DNA of 64,000 nt from Streptomyces gilvus. Lineage in GTDB: Bacteria; Actinomycetota; Actinomycetes; Streptomycetales; Streptomycetaceae. Under the pieces are notes generated by a model. The model ran no database searches. It saw only the letters and a program-made list of their open reading frames with translations, and was not told where the DNA came from. The position numbers and the translations under genes are program-made. Location of the stretch: contig NZ_JAKWBE010000003.1 in NCBI RefSeq assembly GCF_022513565.1, forward strand, positions 310,001-374,000, written 5' to 3'. This document shows, one piece after another, positions 8,234-15,197 of the stretch (position 1 is the stretch's first letter; each line of letters opens with the position of its first letter).

Positions 8234-9859
8234 CTACCTGTTCGGGGGCGTGCCCTCGATCGGGCGGCCGAGGACTCCGGGGCGCCGCTGCCACGGACGG
8301 GGCCCGGCGGGTGGCCGGTAGGCGACGCCCAGGGCGTCGAGTCGCCGGCAGTGGGCGCTCATCCGGCGCTCGAAGCCGGCGAAATCCCGTTCCCGGGAGG
8401 CCGGCAGGGAACTCCACGCCACCTCGGCGAAGGCGGCGAGGCGCGGGAAGGTCTGGTAGTCCACGCGCCCGGCGTCCTCCATCACCTCGGTCCACACGTT
8501 GGCCTGCGCGCCGAGGACGTGCCGGGCCTGTTCCGGCGTCAACTCCGGTGGAACGGGCTCGAAGCGGTAGACGTCCTCCAGGGTGAGGACGTACCCGATC
8601 GGGACCGGCTCGTCGGCGCCCGGCGCCTGCCGGTGGTCCAGGTACACGTACTGCTCGGGGCACATGACGACGTCGTGGCCGGCCCGCGCGGCGGCGACCC
8701 CGCCGGCGTAACCGCGCCACGAGGACACGGCCGCGCCCGGGGCGAGGCCGCCCTCCAGGATCTCGTCCCAGCCGATGAGCCTGCGCCCGCGCGCGCTGAG
8801 CCAGGTGTCGAAGTGGCCGATGAACCACGCCTGCAGACCGTCCTCGTCCCTGACGCCGAGTTCCGCGATGCGGGCCTGCGCGGTGGGCGATCGCCGCCAC
8901 TGGTCCTTGAGGCATTCGTCACCCCCGACGTGGATGAACTCCGAGGGGAAGAGGTCGAGGAGTTCCTCGAACACCCCCTCGTAGAAACGGAGGGTGGTGT
9001 CAGTGGGGGCCAGTACGTTGGGAGAGATCCCCCAGGTGTCCCAGACGGAGAGGGAAGTGGTGTCGATGACATCCGTGTTGCCGAGTTCCGGGTACGCGGC
9101 GATGGCGGCCTGCGAGTGTCCCGGCACGTCGATTTCGGGGACGACGGTGATATGCCGCTCGGCGGCGAAGGCGACGATCTCGCGGATGTCGTCCTGGGTG
9201 TAGAAGCCACCGTGCGGCTTCTCGTCCCACAGCTCGGAGGCGCGGTGACCGGTTTTCGTGCGTGCCCGCCAGGAGCCGACCTCGGTGAGCCGGGGATGTC
9301 TTTCGATCTCGACGCGCCAGCCCTGGTCGTCCGTCAGATGGAAGTGGAAGACGTTGAGTTTGTGCGCCGCCATGAGGTCGAGGTGGCGCAGGACGCCTTC
9401 CTTCGGCATGAAGTGCCGGGCGACGTCGAGCATGAGTCCGCGCCAGCCGAAGCTCGGGGAGTCCTCGATCCGGACCAGGGGCAGCCGCCACGTCCGGCCG
9501 GGCAGCGGGGCACGCCGGAAGGCGTCCGGGCCGAGCAGCTGACGTAGCGTCTGGGCGCCCCAGAACAGGCCGGCGGGGCCGCCTCCCACGAGGTGCGCGC
9601 CGGTGGGGAGGACGTCGAGACGGTAGCCCTCCGCGCCCAGCTCCCCGGTCACCGCCGGGTCGACGGACAGGCGCAGGACGTCGTCGCCGTCCCCGTCGGC
9701 GGGAGGGAGCGGCAGGCCGGTGGCGGCGCCGAGCGTGCCGCGCAGCCAGCGTGCCGTGCCGTCCGCGCCCTTTCCGACGGACAGTCCGGTCCGCGGGCCG
9801 AGTTCCCAGAAACCTGGACCGTGCCGGTGCGTACGGACGGGCTCCGGAATCACATCCAT
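8234..9859 (-). CDS. Beta-N-acetylhexosaminidase, GH20
   Basis: A 541-residue family 20 glycoside hydrolase that removes terminal GlcNAc/GalNAc from chito-oligosaccharides or muropeptides. The N-terminal GH20b-like domain (about residues 1-135) is followed by the TIM barrel with WRGLMLDVARHFMP, FHFHLTDDQGWR and the catalytic Asp-Glu pair in HVGGDECLKDQW. No signal peptide is visible, which points to a cytoplasmic enzyme acting on imported sugars. The ATG at 9859 has GAGGAG seven bases upstream; the longer ATG at 9904 lacks this. It is monocistronic on the minus strand, with an inverted repeat in its upstream region. Confidence 0.9.
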   Translation of the reverse strand: MDVIPEPVRTHRHGPGFWELGPRTGLSVGKGADGTARWLRGTLGAATGLPLPPADGDGDDVLRLSVDPAVTGELGAEGYRLDVLPTGAHLVGGGPAGLFWGAQTLRQLLGPDAFRRAPLPGRTWRLPLVRIEDSPSFGWRGLMLDVARHFMPKEGVLRHLDLMAAHKLNVFHFHLTDDQGWRVEIERHPRLTEVGSWRARTKTGHRASELWDEKPHGGFYTQDDIREIVAFAAERHITVVPEIDVPGHSQAAIAAYPELGNTDVIDTTSLSVWDTWGISPNVLAPTDTTLRFYEGVFEELLDLFPSEFIHVGGDECLKDQWRRSPTAQARIAELGVRDEDGLQAWFIGHFDTWLSARGRRLIGWDEILEGGLAPGAAVSSWRGYAGGVAAARAGHDVVMCPEQYVYLDHRQAPGADEPVPIGYVLTLEDVYRFEPVPPELTPEQARHVLGAQANVWTEVMEDAGRVDYQTFPRLAAFAEVAWSSLPASRERDFAGFERRMSAHCRRLDALGVAYRPPAGPRPWQRRPGVLGRPIEGTPPNR

Positions 9860-9982
9860 CACGTCACTCCTCAGAAAACACCCTGCGAACAGGGAGCCGT
9901 TCACGCCGGGATGAGGGAAAACCGGAATTGCGTCACATCGGTCACGGCGGGGAATTCACAGAAAGAATCTCCGGAATGCGCG

Positions 9983-9997
9983 TTGCAACATGTGCAA
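9983..9997. promoter_or_regulatory. Inverted repeat TTGCA-N5-TGCAA
   Basis: TTGCAACATGTGCAA lies about 125 bases upstream of the hexosaminidase start in an otherwise plain, relatively AT-rich stretch. It does not match the DasR site I remember (ACTGGTCTAGACCAGT), so it may bind another regulator. Confidence 0.35.
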
Positions 9998-10029
9998 TGC
10001 TTGTTTCGCTCCGCGCAACATCATACGAA

Positions 10030-10065
10030 GGCCCCCGGGGCGCGCCGAACGGCGCCCCGGGGGCC
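10030..10065 (-). terminator. Hairpin terminator after the yqgE-DUF3039 pair
   Basis: GGCCCCCGGGGCGC pairs perfectly with GCGCCCCGGGGGCC (14 bp) around an 8-base loop, starting 25 bases after the DUF3039 stop. It has no long T tract, as is common in Streptomyces. Confidence 0.75.
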
Positions 10066-10089
10066 TCGCGAGCCTCGGGCGTTACGGGC

Positions 10090-10371
10090 TTACTTGTCGC
10101 CCTTGTCCTTGTCACCGCCGCCGGCGCCCATGGAGTCGTAGATCTCCTTGCACATCGGACAGACGGGGTACTTCTTCGGGTCGCGGCCCGGTACCCACAC
10201 CTTGCCGCACAGCGCCACGACGGGGGTGCCGTCGAGGGCGCTCGCCATGATCTTGTCCTTCTGGACGTAGTGGGCGAAGCGCTCGTGGTCGCCGTCGCCG
10301 TGGGACACCTGTGGCGTCGGCTCTACGAGGGTCCCCGTACCAGTCCCGCGCTCGGGCTCAAGAGTGCTCAT
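10090..10371 (-). CDS. DUF3039 family small zinc-ribbon-like protein
   Basis: A 93-residue conserved actinobacterial protein. It begins MSTLEPERG, and the middle has DHERFAHYVQKDKIMASA, then two cysteine sites, ALCGKVW and CPMCKEIY, that could bind zinc. The tail is Gly/Lys/Asp-rich. The function of the family is unknown to me. It follows yqgE by 29 bases on the same strand and should be co-transcribed with it. The ATG at 10371 fits the family N terminus, although the Shine-Dalgarno is weak. The same frame continues open upstream only because it runs antisense through murA. Confidence 0.8.
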   Translation of the reverse strand: MSTLEPERGTGTGTLVEPTPQVSHGDGDHERFAHYVQKDKIMASALDGTPVVALCGKVWVPGRDPKKYPVCPMCKEIYDSMGAGGGDKDKGDK

Positions 10372-10400
10372 ATCGCCAAGGGTACTGAAGCTCACACGCA

Positions 10401-10973
10401 TCAGTTGAGCGAAGGGTCGTCCGGGTACGTGGCCACCATCGCCAGCTCGTTGCGCTGACGGCGCAGCACCTCGCGCCAGAGTCTCTCCGGGGACGGCGAG
10501 GAGACGTCCCCAGGCTCCGACTCGACGACGTACCAGGCGCCCTCGACCAGCTCGTCCTCCAGCTGGCCGGGGCCCCAGCCCGCGTACCCGGCGAAGATCC
10601 GCAGGGAGCCGACGGCCGAGGCGAGCAGCTCCGGCGGGGCCTCCAGATCGACCAGTCCGATCGCGCCGTGCACCCGGCGCCAGCCCAGCGGCGCCCCGTC
10701 GACGGACGAGCCGCCGGGGATGACGGCGACTCCGAGCGCCGAGTCGAGGGAGACCGGGCCGCCCTGGAAGACGACCCCGGGCTCGCCGGCGAGGTCCGCC
10801 CAGCCCTCCAGGATGTCGCCGACGTCCACCGGGGTCGGACGGTTGAGGACGACACCGAGGGAGCCCTCCTCGTCGTGGTCGAGAAGGAGCACCACCGCAC
10901 GGTCGAAGTTCGGGTCCGCCAGGGCGGGCGTTGCCACGAGCAACCGCCCTGTGAGCGAGGACACCTCGGTCAT
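10401..10973 (-). CDS. YqgE/AlgH family protein (UPF0301)
   Basis: A 190-residue UPF0301 protein with the family hallmarks LTGRLLVATPAL near the N terminus, VLLLDHDEEGSLGVVLNRP, GGPV and the C-terminal GYAGWGPGQLE segment. The biochemical role of this widespread family is not established. I use the ATG at 10973 (MTEVSS) as the family start; an in-frame ATG at 10982 adds three residues. It is divergent from murA and heads a two-gene unit with the DUF3039 gene. Confidence 0.9.
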   Translation of the reverse strand: MTEVSSLTGRLLVATPALADPNFDRAVVLLLDHDEEGSLGVVLNRPTPVDVGDILEGWADLAGEPGVVFQGGPVSLDSALGVAVIPGGSSVDGAPLGWRRVHGAIGLVDLEAPPELLASAVGSLRIFAGYAGWGPGQLEDELVEGAWYVVESEPGDVSSPSPERLWREVLRRQRNELAMVATYPDDPSLN

Positions 10974-11283
10974 GCCAGACATGATCCCGCATCTTCCCCG
11001 GGCGTGGGGAGGCAATCGCGGTAAGGAGGGGGAATGCAGCTTGAATCGGGGGCGTGGCCTGGTAAGGCCTCGGTTGAGGGTGGTGGTGGGAGACGGGCGG
11101 GCGGACAGAGGCATTGCGCGGGCGCACAGGACGGGCGGTGACCCCATGTGCCCGGCGGTGAACGGGCCGTGTTGTGACAGAGCTATGACGTAGCTGGGCG
11201 GTACTTGGGCTTACAGAAGGGGGGTGGGCGGCGATTACCCTTTCCCTTCTGGCCCCTGCCCCACTCATCGGAACGCGAGATAC
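10974..11283. other. Divergent regulatory gap between yqgE and murA
   Basis: 310 bases with no gene that I can support. It must hold promoters for the leftward yqgE unit and the rightward murA. The only clear structure is the hairpin near murA at 11214-11251. No riboswitch class was recognised. Confidence 0.6.
11214..11251 (+). promoter_or_regulatory. Possible hairpin in murA leader
   Basis: CAGAAGGG (11214-11221) can pair with CCCTTCTG (11244-11251), and GGGT with ACCC inside it. The hairpin ends 32 bases before the murA start, so it would sit in the 5' leader if transcription starts upstream. Confidence 0.35.
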
Positions 11284-12624
11284 ATGACCGTCAACGACGA
11301 TGTCCTGCTTGTCCACGGCGGAACCCCGCTGGAGGGCGAGATCCGTGTCCGCGGTGCGAAGAACCTCGTACCGAAGGCCATGGTCGCCGCCCTGCTGGGC
11401 AGCTCGCCGAGTCGACTGCGCAACGTTCCGGACATCCGTGACGTGCGTGTCGTACGCGGTCTGCTGCAACTGCACGGGGTGACGGTCCGCCCGGGTGAGG
11501 AGCCCGGCGAGCTGGTGATGGACCCGTCGCATGTCGAGAGCGCGAACGTCGCTGACATCGATGCCCACGCGGGTTCGTCCCGTATCCCGATCCTCTTCTG
11601 CGGCCCGCTGCTGCACCGTCTCGGCCACGCCTTCATCCCCGGGCTCGGCGGCTGCGACATCGGCGGCCGGCCCATCGACTTCCACTTCGAGGTGCTGCGG
11701 CAGTTCGGCGCGCGGATCGAGAAGCGCGCGGACGGGCAGTACCTGGAGGCTCCGCAGCGGCTGCGCGGCACGAAGATCCGGCTGCCGTACCCGTCCGTCG
11801 GCGCGACCGAGCAGGTGCTGCTGACGGCCGTCCTCGCGGAGGGCGTGACGGAACTCTCGAACGCGGCCGTGGAGCCGGAGATCGAGGACCTGATCTGCGT
11901 CCTGCAGAAGATGGGCGCCATCATCGCGATGGACACCGACCGCACCATCCGCATCACCGGTGTCGACCAGCTCGGCGGCTACACCCACCGGGCGCTCCCG
12001 GACCGGCTGGAGGCCGCGTCCTGGGCGTCGGCGGCGCTGGCGACCGAGGGCGACATCTACGTCCGCGGCGCGCAGCAGCGCTCGATGATGACCTTCCTGA
12101 ACACCTACCGGAAGGTGGGCGGCGCCTTCGAGATCGACGACGAGGGCATCCGTTTCTGGCACCCCGGCGGCCAGTTGAAGTCGATCGCCCTCGAGACGGA
12201 CGTGCACCCGGGCTTCCAGACGGACTGGCAGCAGCCGCTCGTCGTGGCCCTCACGCAGGCCACCGGCCTGTCCATCATCCACGAGACGGTGTACGAGTCC
12301 CGGCTCGGCTTCACCTCCGCGCTCAACCAGATGGGCGCGCACATCCAGCTCTACCGCGAGTGCCTGGGCGGCTCCGACTGCCGCTTCGGCCAGCGCAACT
12401 TCCTGCACTCGGCCGTCGTCTCCGGCCCGACCAAGCTCCAGGGCGCGGACCTGGTCATCCCCGACCTCCGCGGCGGCTTCTCCTACCTCATCGCCGCCCT
12501 CGCCGCCCAGGGCACGTCCCGCGTCCACGGCATCGACCTGATCAACCGCGGCTACGAGAACTTCATGGAGAAGCTCGTGGAACTGGGAGCAAAGGTCGAA
12601 CTCCCGGGCAAGGCCCTCGGATAA
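11284..12624 (+). CDS. murA: UDP-N-acetylglucosamine 1-carboxyvinyltransferase MurA
   Basis: A 446-residue enzyme that transfers enolpyruvate from PEP to UDP-GlcNAc, the first committed step of peptidoglycan synthesis in the cytoplasm. The conserved N-terminal GAKN with the substrate-binding Lys (RGAKNLVPKAM) is present. So is the catalytic Cys124 in GLGGCDIGGRP, the residue attacked by fosfomycin, and so is the C-terminal dimer of inside-out alpha/beta barrels. Length is slightly above the usual 420. The ATG at 11284 is the first in-frame start after the leader hairpin. Streptomyces often has a second murA, so this copy need not be the only one. Confidence 0.95.
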   Translation: MTVNDDVLLVHGGTPLEGEIRVRGAKNLVPKAMVAALLGSSPSRLRNVPDIRDVRVVRGLLQLHGVTVRPGEEPGELVMDPSHVESANVADIDAHAGSSRIPILFCGPLLHRLGHAFIPGLGGCDIGGRPIDFHFEVLRQFGARIEKRADGQYLEAPQRLRGTKIRLPYPSVGATEQVLLTAVLAEGVTELSNAAVEPEIEDLICVLQKMGAIIAMDTDRTIRITGVDQLGGYTHRALPDRLEAASWASAALATEGDIYVRGAQQRSMMTFLNTYRKVGGAFEIDDEGIRFWHPGGQLKSIALETDVHPGFQTDWQQPLVVALTQATGLSIIHETVYESRLGFTSALNQMGAHIQLYRECLGGSDCRFGQRNFLHSAVVSGPTKLQGADLVIPDLRGGFSYLIAALAAQGTSRVHGIDLINRGYENFMEKLVELGAKVELPGKALG

Positions 12625-12652
12625 CACCGGATAACACCGGACAACACCAGTC

Positions 12653-12712
12653 GCACCAACGCCTATGGGGCGGTCGCCCGGACTCGGGTGACCGCCCCAT
12701 AGGCGTTGGTGC
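12653..12712. terminator. Exceptionally long two-way terminator between murA and hupA
   Basis: The left arm 12653-12680 and right arm 12685-12712 are complementary over 28 bases with a single mismatch around the loop GACT. The arms begin GCACCAACGCC and end GGCGTTGGTGC. It lies between convergent genes and should stop transcription from both sides. A short tandem run of ATAACACCGG units (about 12621-12650) precedes it. Confidence 0.9.
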
Positions 12713-12713
12713 A

Positions 12714-12805
12714 GCGCGCCCCTCAGGGGCGCGGGGCCTTGTCGATTCGCGGCTGCGCCGCGCGGGCGCGACCAGCCACGACGCACCGGCAGCCGCCGAC
12801 GACGC
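12714..12805. repeat. Streptomyces intergenic REP-like element
   Basis: A hairpin CGCGCCCC-TCA-GGGGCGCG (12715-12733) is followed by GGCTGCGCCGCGCGGGCGCG and ACCAGCCACGACG, a pattern I recognise as a common dispersed intergenic repeat of Streptomyces genomes. It sits directly behind the murA/hupA terminator. Confidence 0.65.
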
Positions 12806-12831
12806 TGAACCGGCACGATGCGAAGGCGCCC

Positions 12832-13113
12832 TTAGTTGCCCTTGGCCGCTTCCTTCAGCTTGCTGCCCGCGGAGACCTTGACGCTGTAACCGGCCGGGAT
12901 CTGGATCGGGTCGCCGGTCTGCGGGTTGCGCGCGGTGCGAGCGGCACGGTGGGTGCGCTCGAAGGTCAGGAAGCCGGGGATGGTGACCTTCTCGTCGCCC
13001 TTGGCGACGATCTCGCCGACGGTCTCGGCGAACGCGGCCAGAACGGCGTCGGCGTCCTTGCGGGTCACCTCGGCGCGGTCGGCCAGCGCGGCCACCAGCT
13101 CACTGCGGTTCAT
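12832..13113 (-). CDS. hupA: HU-family nucleoid protein
   Basis: A 93-residue HU/IHF-type DNA-bending protein of the short vegetative kind, without the lysine-rich tail of HupS. The beginning MNRSELVAALADRAEVTRKD and the DNA-binding arm segment GDEKVTIPGFLTFERTHRAA, ending with RNPQTGDPIQIPAG, are diagnostic. The ATG at 13113 has GGGAG upstream. It is convergent with murA. Its upstream region carries two matching palindromes that may control it. Confidence 0.95.
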   Translation of the reverse strand: MNRSELVAALADRAEVTRKDADAVLAAFAETVGEIVAKGDEKVTIPGFLTFERTHRAARTARNPQTGDPIQIPAGYSVKVSAGSKLKEAAKGN

Positions 13114-13484
13114 GTTGTTACTCCCGTGTTCTTCTTGCCGTTGGGGTGTGCCACGCGGCAGAGCCGATATTGGCACAGCGAAGCCGATGCGCTCGCGCCC
13201 AGGGACGCATCCTGCCCCTACCTGCGACGGGAAAGCCAATCCGGCACCCGTTGGAGTCGTGAGTACACCCTAGGGGGTCACACGAAACGCGGGCCGAGGA
13301 GGCGCGAGCGTGGCCGCCACCCTAGAGGGTGGCGAGAGGCGCCCGGTTCCGCGACTCGCCGGTGCGGCACGTCGTGGTGATGCTCACAGCCAGGCCACAG
13401 TACGACAGGCCCGCCGAGCCCGACAGGCCCGCCCCCATACCGCGGCAGGCCCGCCCGGCACCGTACGCCAGGTCCAGGACTGGT
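13114..13484. other. Intergenic region upstream of hupA
   Basis: 371 bases between the malic enzyme stop and the hupA start, with no supported gene. It holds the paired palindromes at 13267-13330 and three copies of CAGGCCCGCC between about 13400 and 13460, of unknown meaning. The hupA promoter should be here, reading left. Confidence 0.6.
13267..13330 (-). promoter_or_regulatory. Paired palindromes ACCCTAGRGGGT upstream of hupA
   Basis: ACCCTAGGGGGT (13267-13278) and ACCCTAGAGGGT (13319-13330) share 11 of 12 bases and start 52 bp apart, close to five helical turns. The second is embedded in a longer perfect repeat, CGCCACCCT-AG-AGGGTGGCG (13315-13334). The pair looks like a two-site operator. 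The regulator is unknown. Confidence 0.45.
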
Positions 13485-14900
13485 CTAGGACGACGTGCCC
13501 GCCGCCTTCGCCGCCTCCCGCACCGCACCGGCCACCGCGCCCGCGACCTTGTCGTTGAAGACGCTCGGGATGATGTAGTTCGGGTTGAGCTCGTCCCCGG
13601 TCACCACGTCGGCCAGCGCGCTCGCGGCGGCCAGCATCATCTCCGTGTTGACGGTGCGGGACTGCGCGTCCAGCAGACCGCGGAAGACGCCCGGGAAGAC
13701 CAGCACGTTGTTGATCTGGTTCGGGAAGTCGGAGCGGCCGGTGGCCACGACGGCCGCCGTCTGCCGGGCGATCGCGGGGTCGACCTCGGGGTCCGGGTTC
13801 GCGAGCGCGAACACGATGGCGCCCTCGGCCATGGCGGCCACATCGGCCCCGTCCAGCACGTTCGGGGCGGAGACGCCGATGAACACGTCGGCTCCGCGAA
13901 CGGCTTCCTTCAGGGTGCCGGTCAGGCCCTCGGGGTTGGTGTTGTCGGCGATCCAGCGCAGTGGCGAGTCCGCGGGAGCCTCCCGCAGGTCCTCGCGCCC
14001 GGCGTGCACGACCCCGCGGATGTCGGCGACGACGGCGTTCTTCACGCCGGCCGCGAGCAGCAGCTTGAGGATGGCCGTACCGGCAGCGCCGGCGCCGGAC
14101 ATGACGACCCGGATGTTCTCAATCGCCTTGCCCGTGCAGCGAAGTGCGTTCTTCAGGGCGGCCAGGACGACGATCGCGGTGCCGTGCTGGTCGTCGTGGA
14201 AGACGGGGATGTCGAGGGCCTCGCGCAGCCGCGCCTCGATCTCGAAGCAGCGGGGGGCGGAGATGTCCTCGAGGTTGATGCCGGCGAACCCGGGAGCGAT
14301 CGCCTTGACGATCTCGACGATCGCGTCGGTGTCCTGGGTGTCGAGGCACAGCGGCCAGGCGTCGATGCCGGCGAAGCGCTTGAAGAGGGCCGCCTTGCCC
14401 TCCATGACCGGGAGGGCGGCCTTGGGGCCGATGTTGCCGAGGCCCAGCACGGCGGAGCCGTCCGTCACGACCGCAACGGAGTTGCGCTTGATGGTCAGAC
14501 GGCGGGCGTCCTCGGGGTTCTCGGCGATCGCCATGCAGACGCGGGCCACGCCCGGCGTGTAGACCATGGACAGGTCGTCACGGTTGCGGATGGGGTGCTT
14601 CGACGCCATCTCGATCTTGCCGCCGAGGTGCATCAGGAACGTACGGTCGGAGACCTTGCCGAGGGTCACGCCCTCGATGCCGCGCAGCTTCTCGACGATC
14701 TCGTCGGCGTGGCTGGTGGAGGTGGCGGCGATGGTGACGTCGATGCGGAGCTTCTCGTGACCGGAGGCGGTGACGTCGAGGCCGGTCACCGAGCCTCCGG
14801 AGGACTCCACAGCGGTGGTGAGCTGCGAGACGGCGGTTCCGCTCGCGGGCACCTCCAGCCGGACCGTCATCGAGTAGGAGACGCTGGGCGCCGTTGCCAT
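13485..14900 (-). CDS. NAD(P)-dependent malic enzyme with N-terminal ACT domain
   Basis: A 471-residue enzyme that decarboxylates malate to pyruvate. Residues about 8-85 form an ACT-type regulatory domain (MTVRLEVPASGTAV onward). The malic N-terminal domain follows with VYTPGVA, GDGSAVLGLGNIGP-like and EDISAPRCFEIE, the last being the metal-binding segment. The Rossmann domain has GAGAAGTAI. Bacterial short malic enzymes of about 400 residues usually lack the ACT domain, so allosteric control by an amino acid or similar ligand is likely. From memory the S. coelicolor counterpart is the NAD-dependent form. The ATG is at 14900, and a terminator and a palindrome lie upstream. Confidence 0.9.
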   Translation of the reverse strand: MATAPSVSYSMTVRLEVPASGTAVSQLTTAVESSGGSVTGLDVTASGHEKLRIDVTIAATSTSHADEIVEKLRGIEGVTLGKVSDRTFLMHLGGKIEMASKHPIRNRDDLSMVYTPGVARVCMAIAENPEDARRLTIKRNSVAVVTDGSAVLGLGNIGPKAALPVMEGKAALFKRFAGIDAWPLCLDTQDTDAIVEIVKAIAPGFAGINLEDISAPRCFEIEARLREALDIPVFHDDQHGTAIVVLAALKNALRCTGKAIENIRVVMSGAGAAGTAILKLLLAAGVKNAVVADIRGVVHAGREDLREAPADSPLRWIADNTNPEGLTGTLKEAVRGADVFIGVSAPNVLDGADVAAMAEGAIVFALANPDPEVDPAIARQTAAVVATGRSDFPNQINNVLVFPGVFRGLLDAQSRTVNTEMMLAAASALADVVTGDELNPNYIIPSVFNDKVAGAVAGAVREAAKAAGTSS

Positions 14901-14992
14901 GGCCGACTTCCTCTTTCAACTCTGACGCTGGTATGCCGTCCGATGGTCGCACCTACTGCCGGGTAGGCGTTAGCCGCCCCGGATTGCGATCG

Positions 14993-15009
14993 TTTTGTTC
15001 GCAACAAAA
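14993..15009. promoter_or_regulatory. Palindrome TTTTGTT-CGC-AACAAAA
   Basis: An AT-rich perfect inverted repeat in very GC-rich DNA, about 95 bases upstream of the malic enzyme start. It overlaps the T tract of the terminator at 15008-15040, so it may be an operator, part of the terminator, or both. Confidence 0.4.
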
Positions 15010-15040
15010 GAGGTCCGCGCCTGCTCGGCGCGGACCTCTT
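15008..15040 (-). terminator. Rho-independent terminator after the HelD-like gene
   Basis: AAGAGGTCCGCGCC pairs perfectly with GGCGCGGACCTCTT (14 bp) around TGCTC. Read on the minus strand it is followed by a T-rich run. It lies about 160 bases after the helicase stop. Confidence 0.85.
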
Positions 15041-15197
15041 CGACGTCAGTGACACCGACCCGCCATGCTCGCCTCGCGGCAAGTGGTCCCTCTCAGGGAC
15101 GAAGGTTGGGCCCGGGGGCTTGGATCGGGCCGGTGTCGCATCCAGGCTAACAAACGGATCCCGTCAGGCCATTCCCGTCACGAGAGTTCATCTCCTT

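Noticed and set aside
10372..12816. The DUF3039 frame stays open for more than 800 codons upstream
   Set aside because: The extension runs antisense through yqgE's strand neighbour and murA. The family protein is about 90 residues and its N terminus matches the ATG at 10371.
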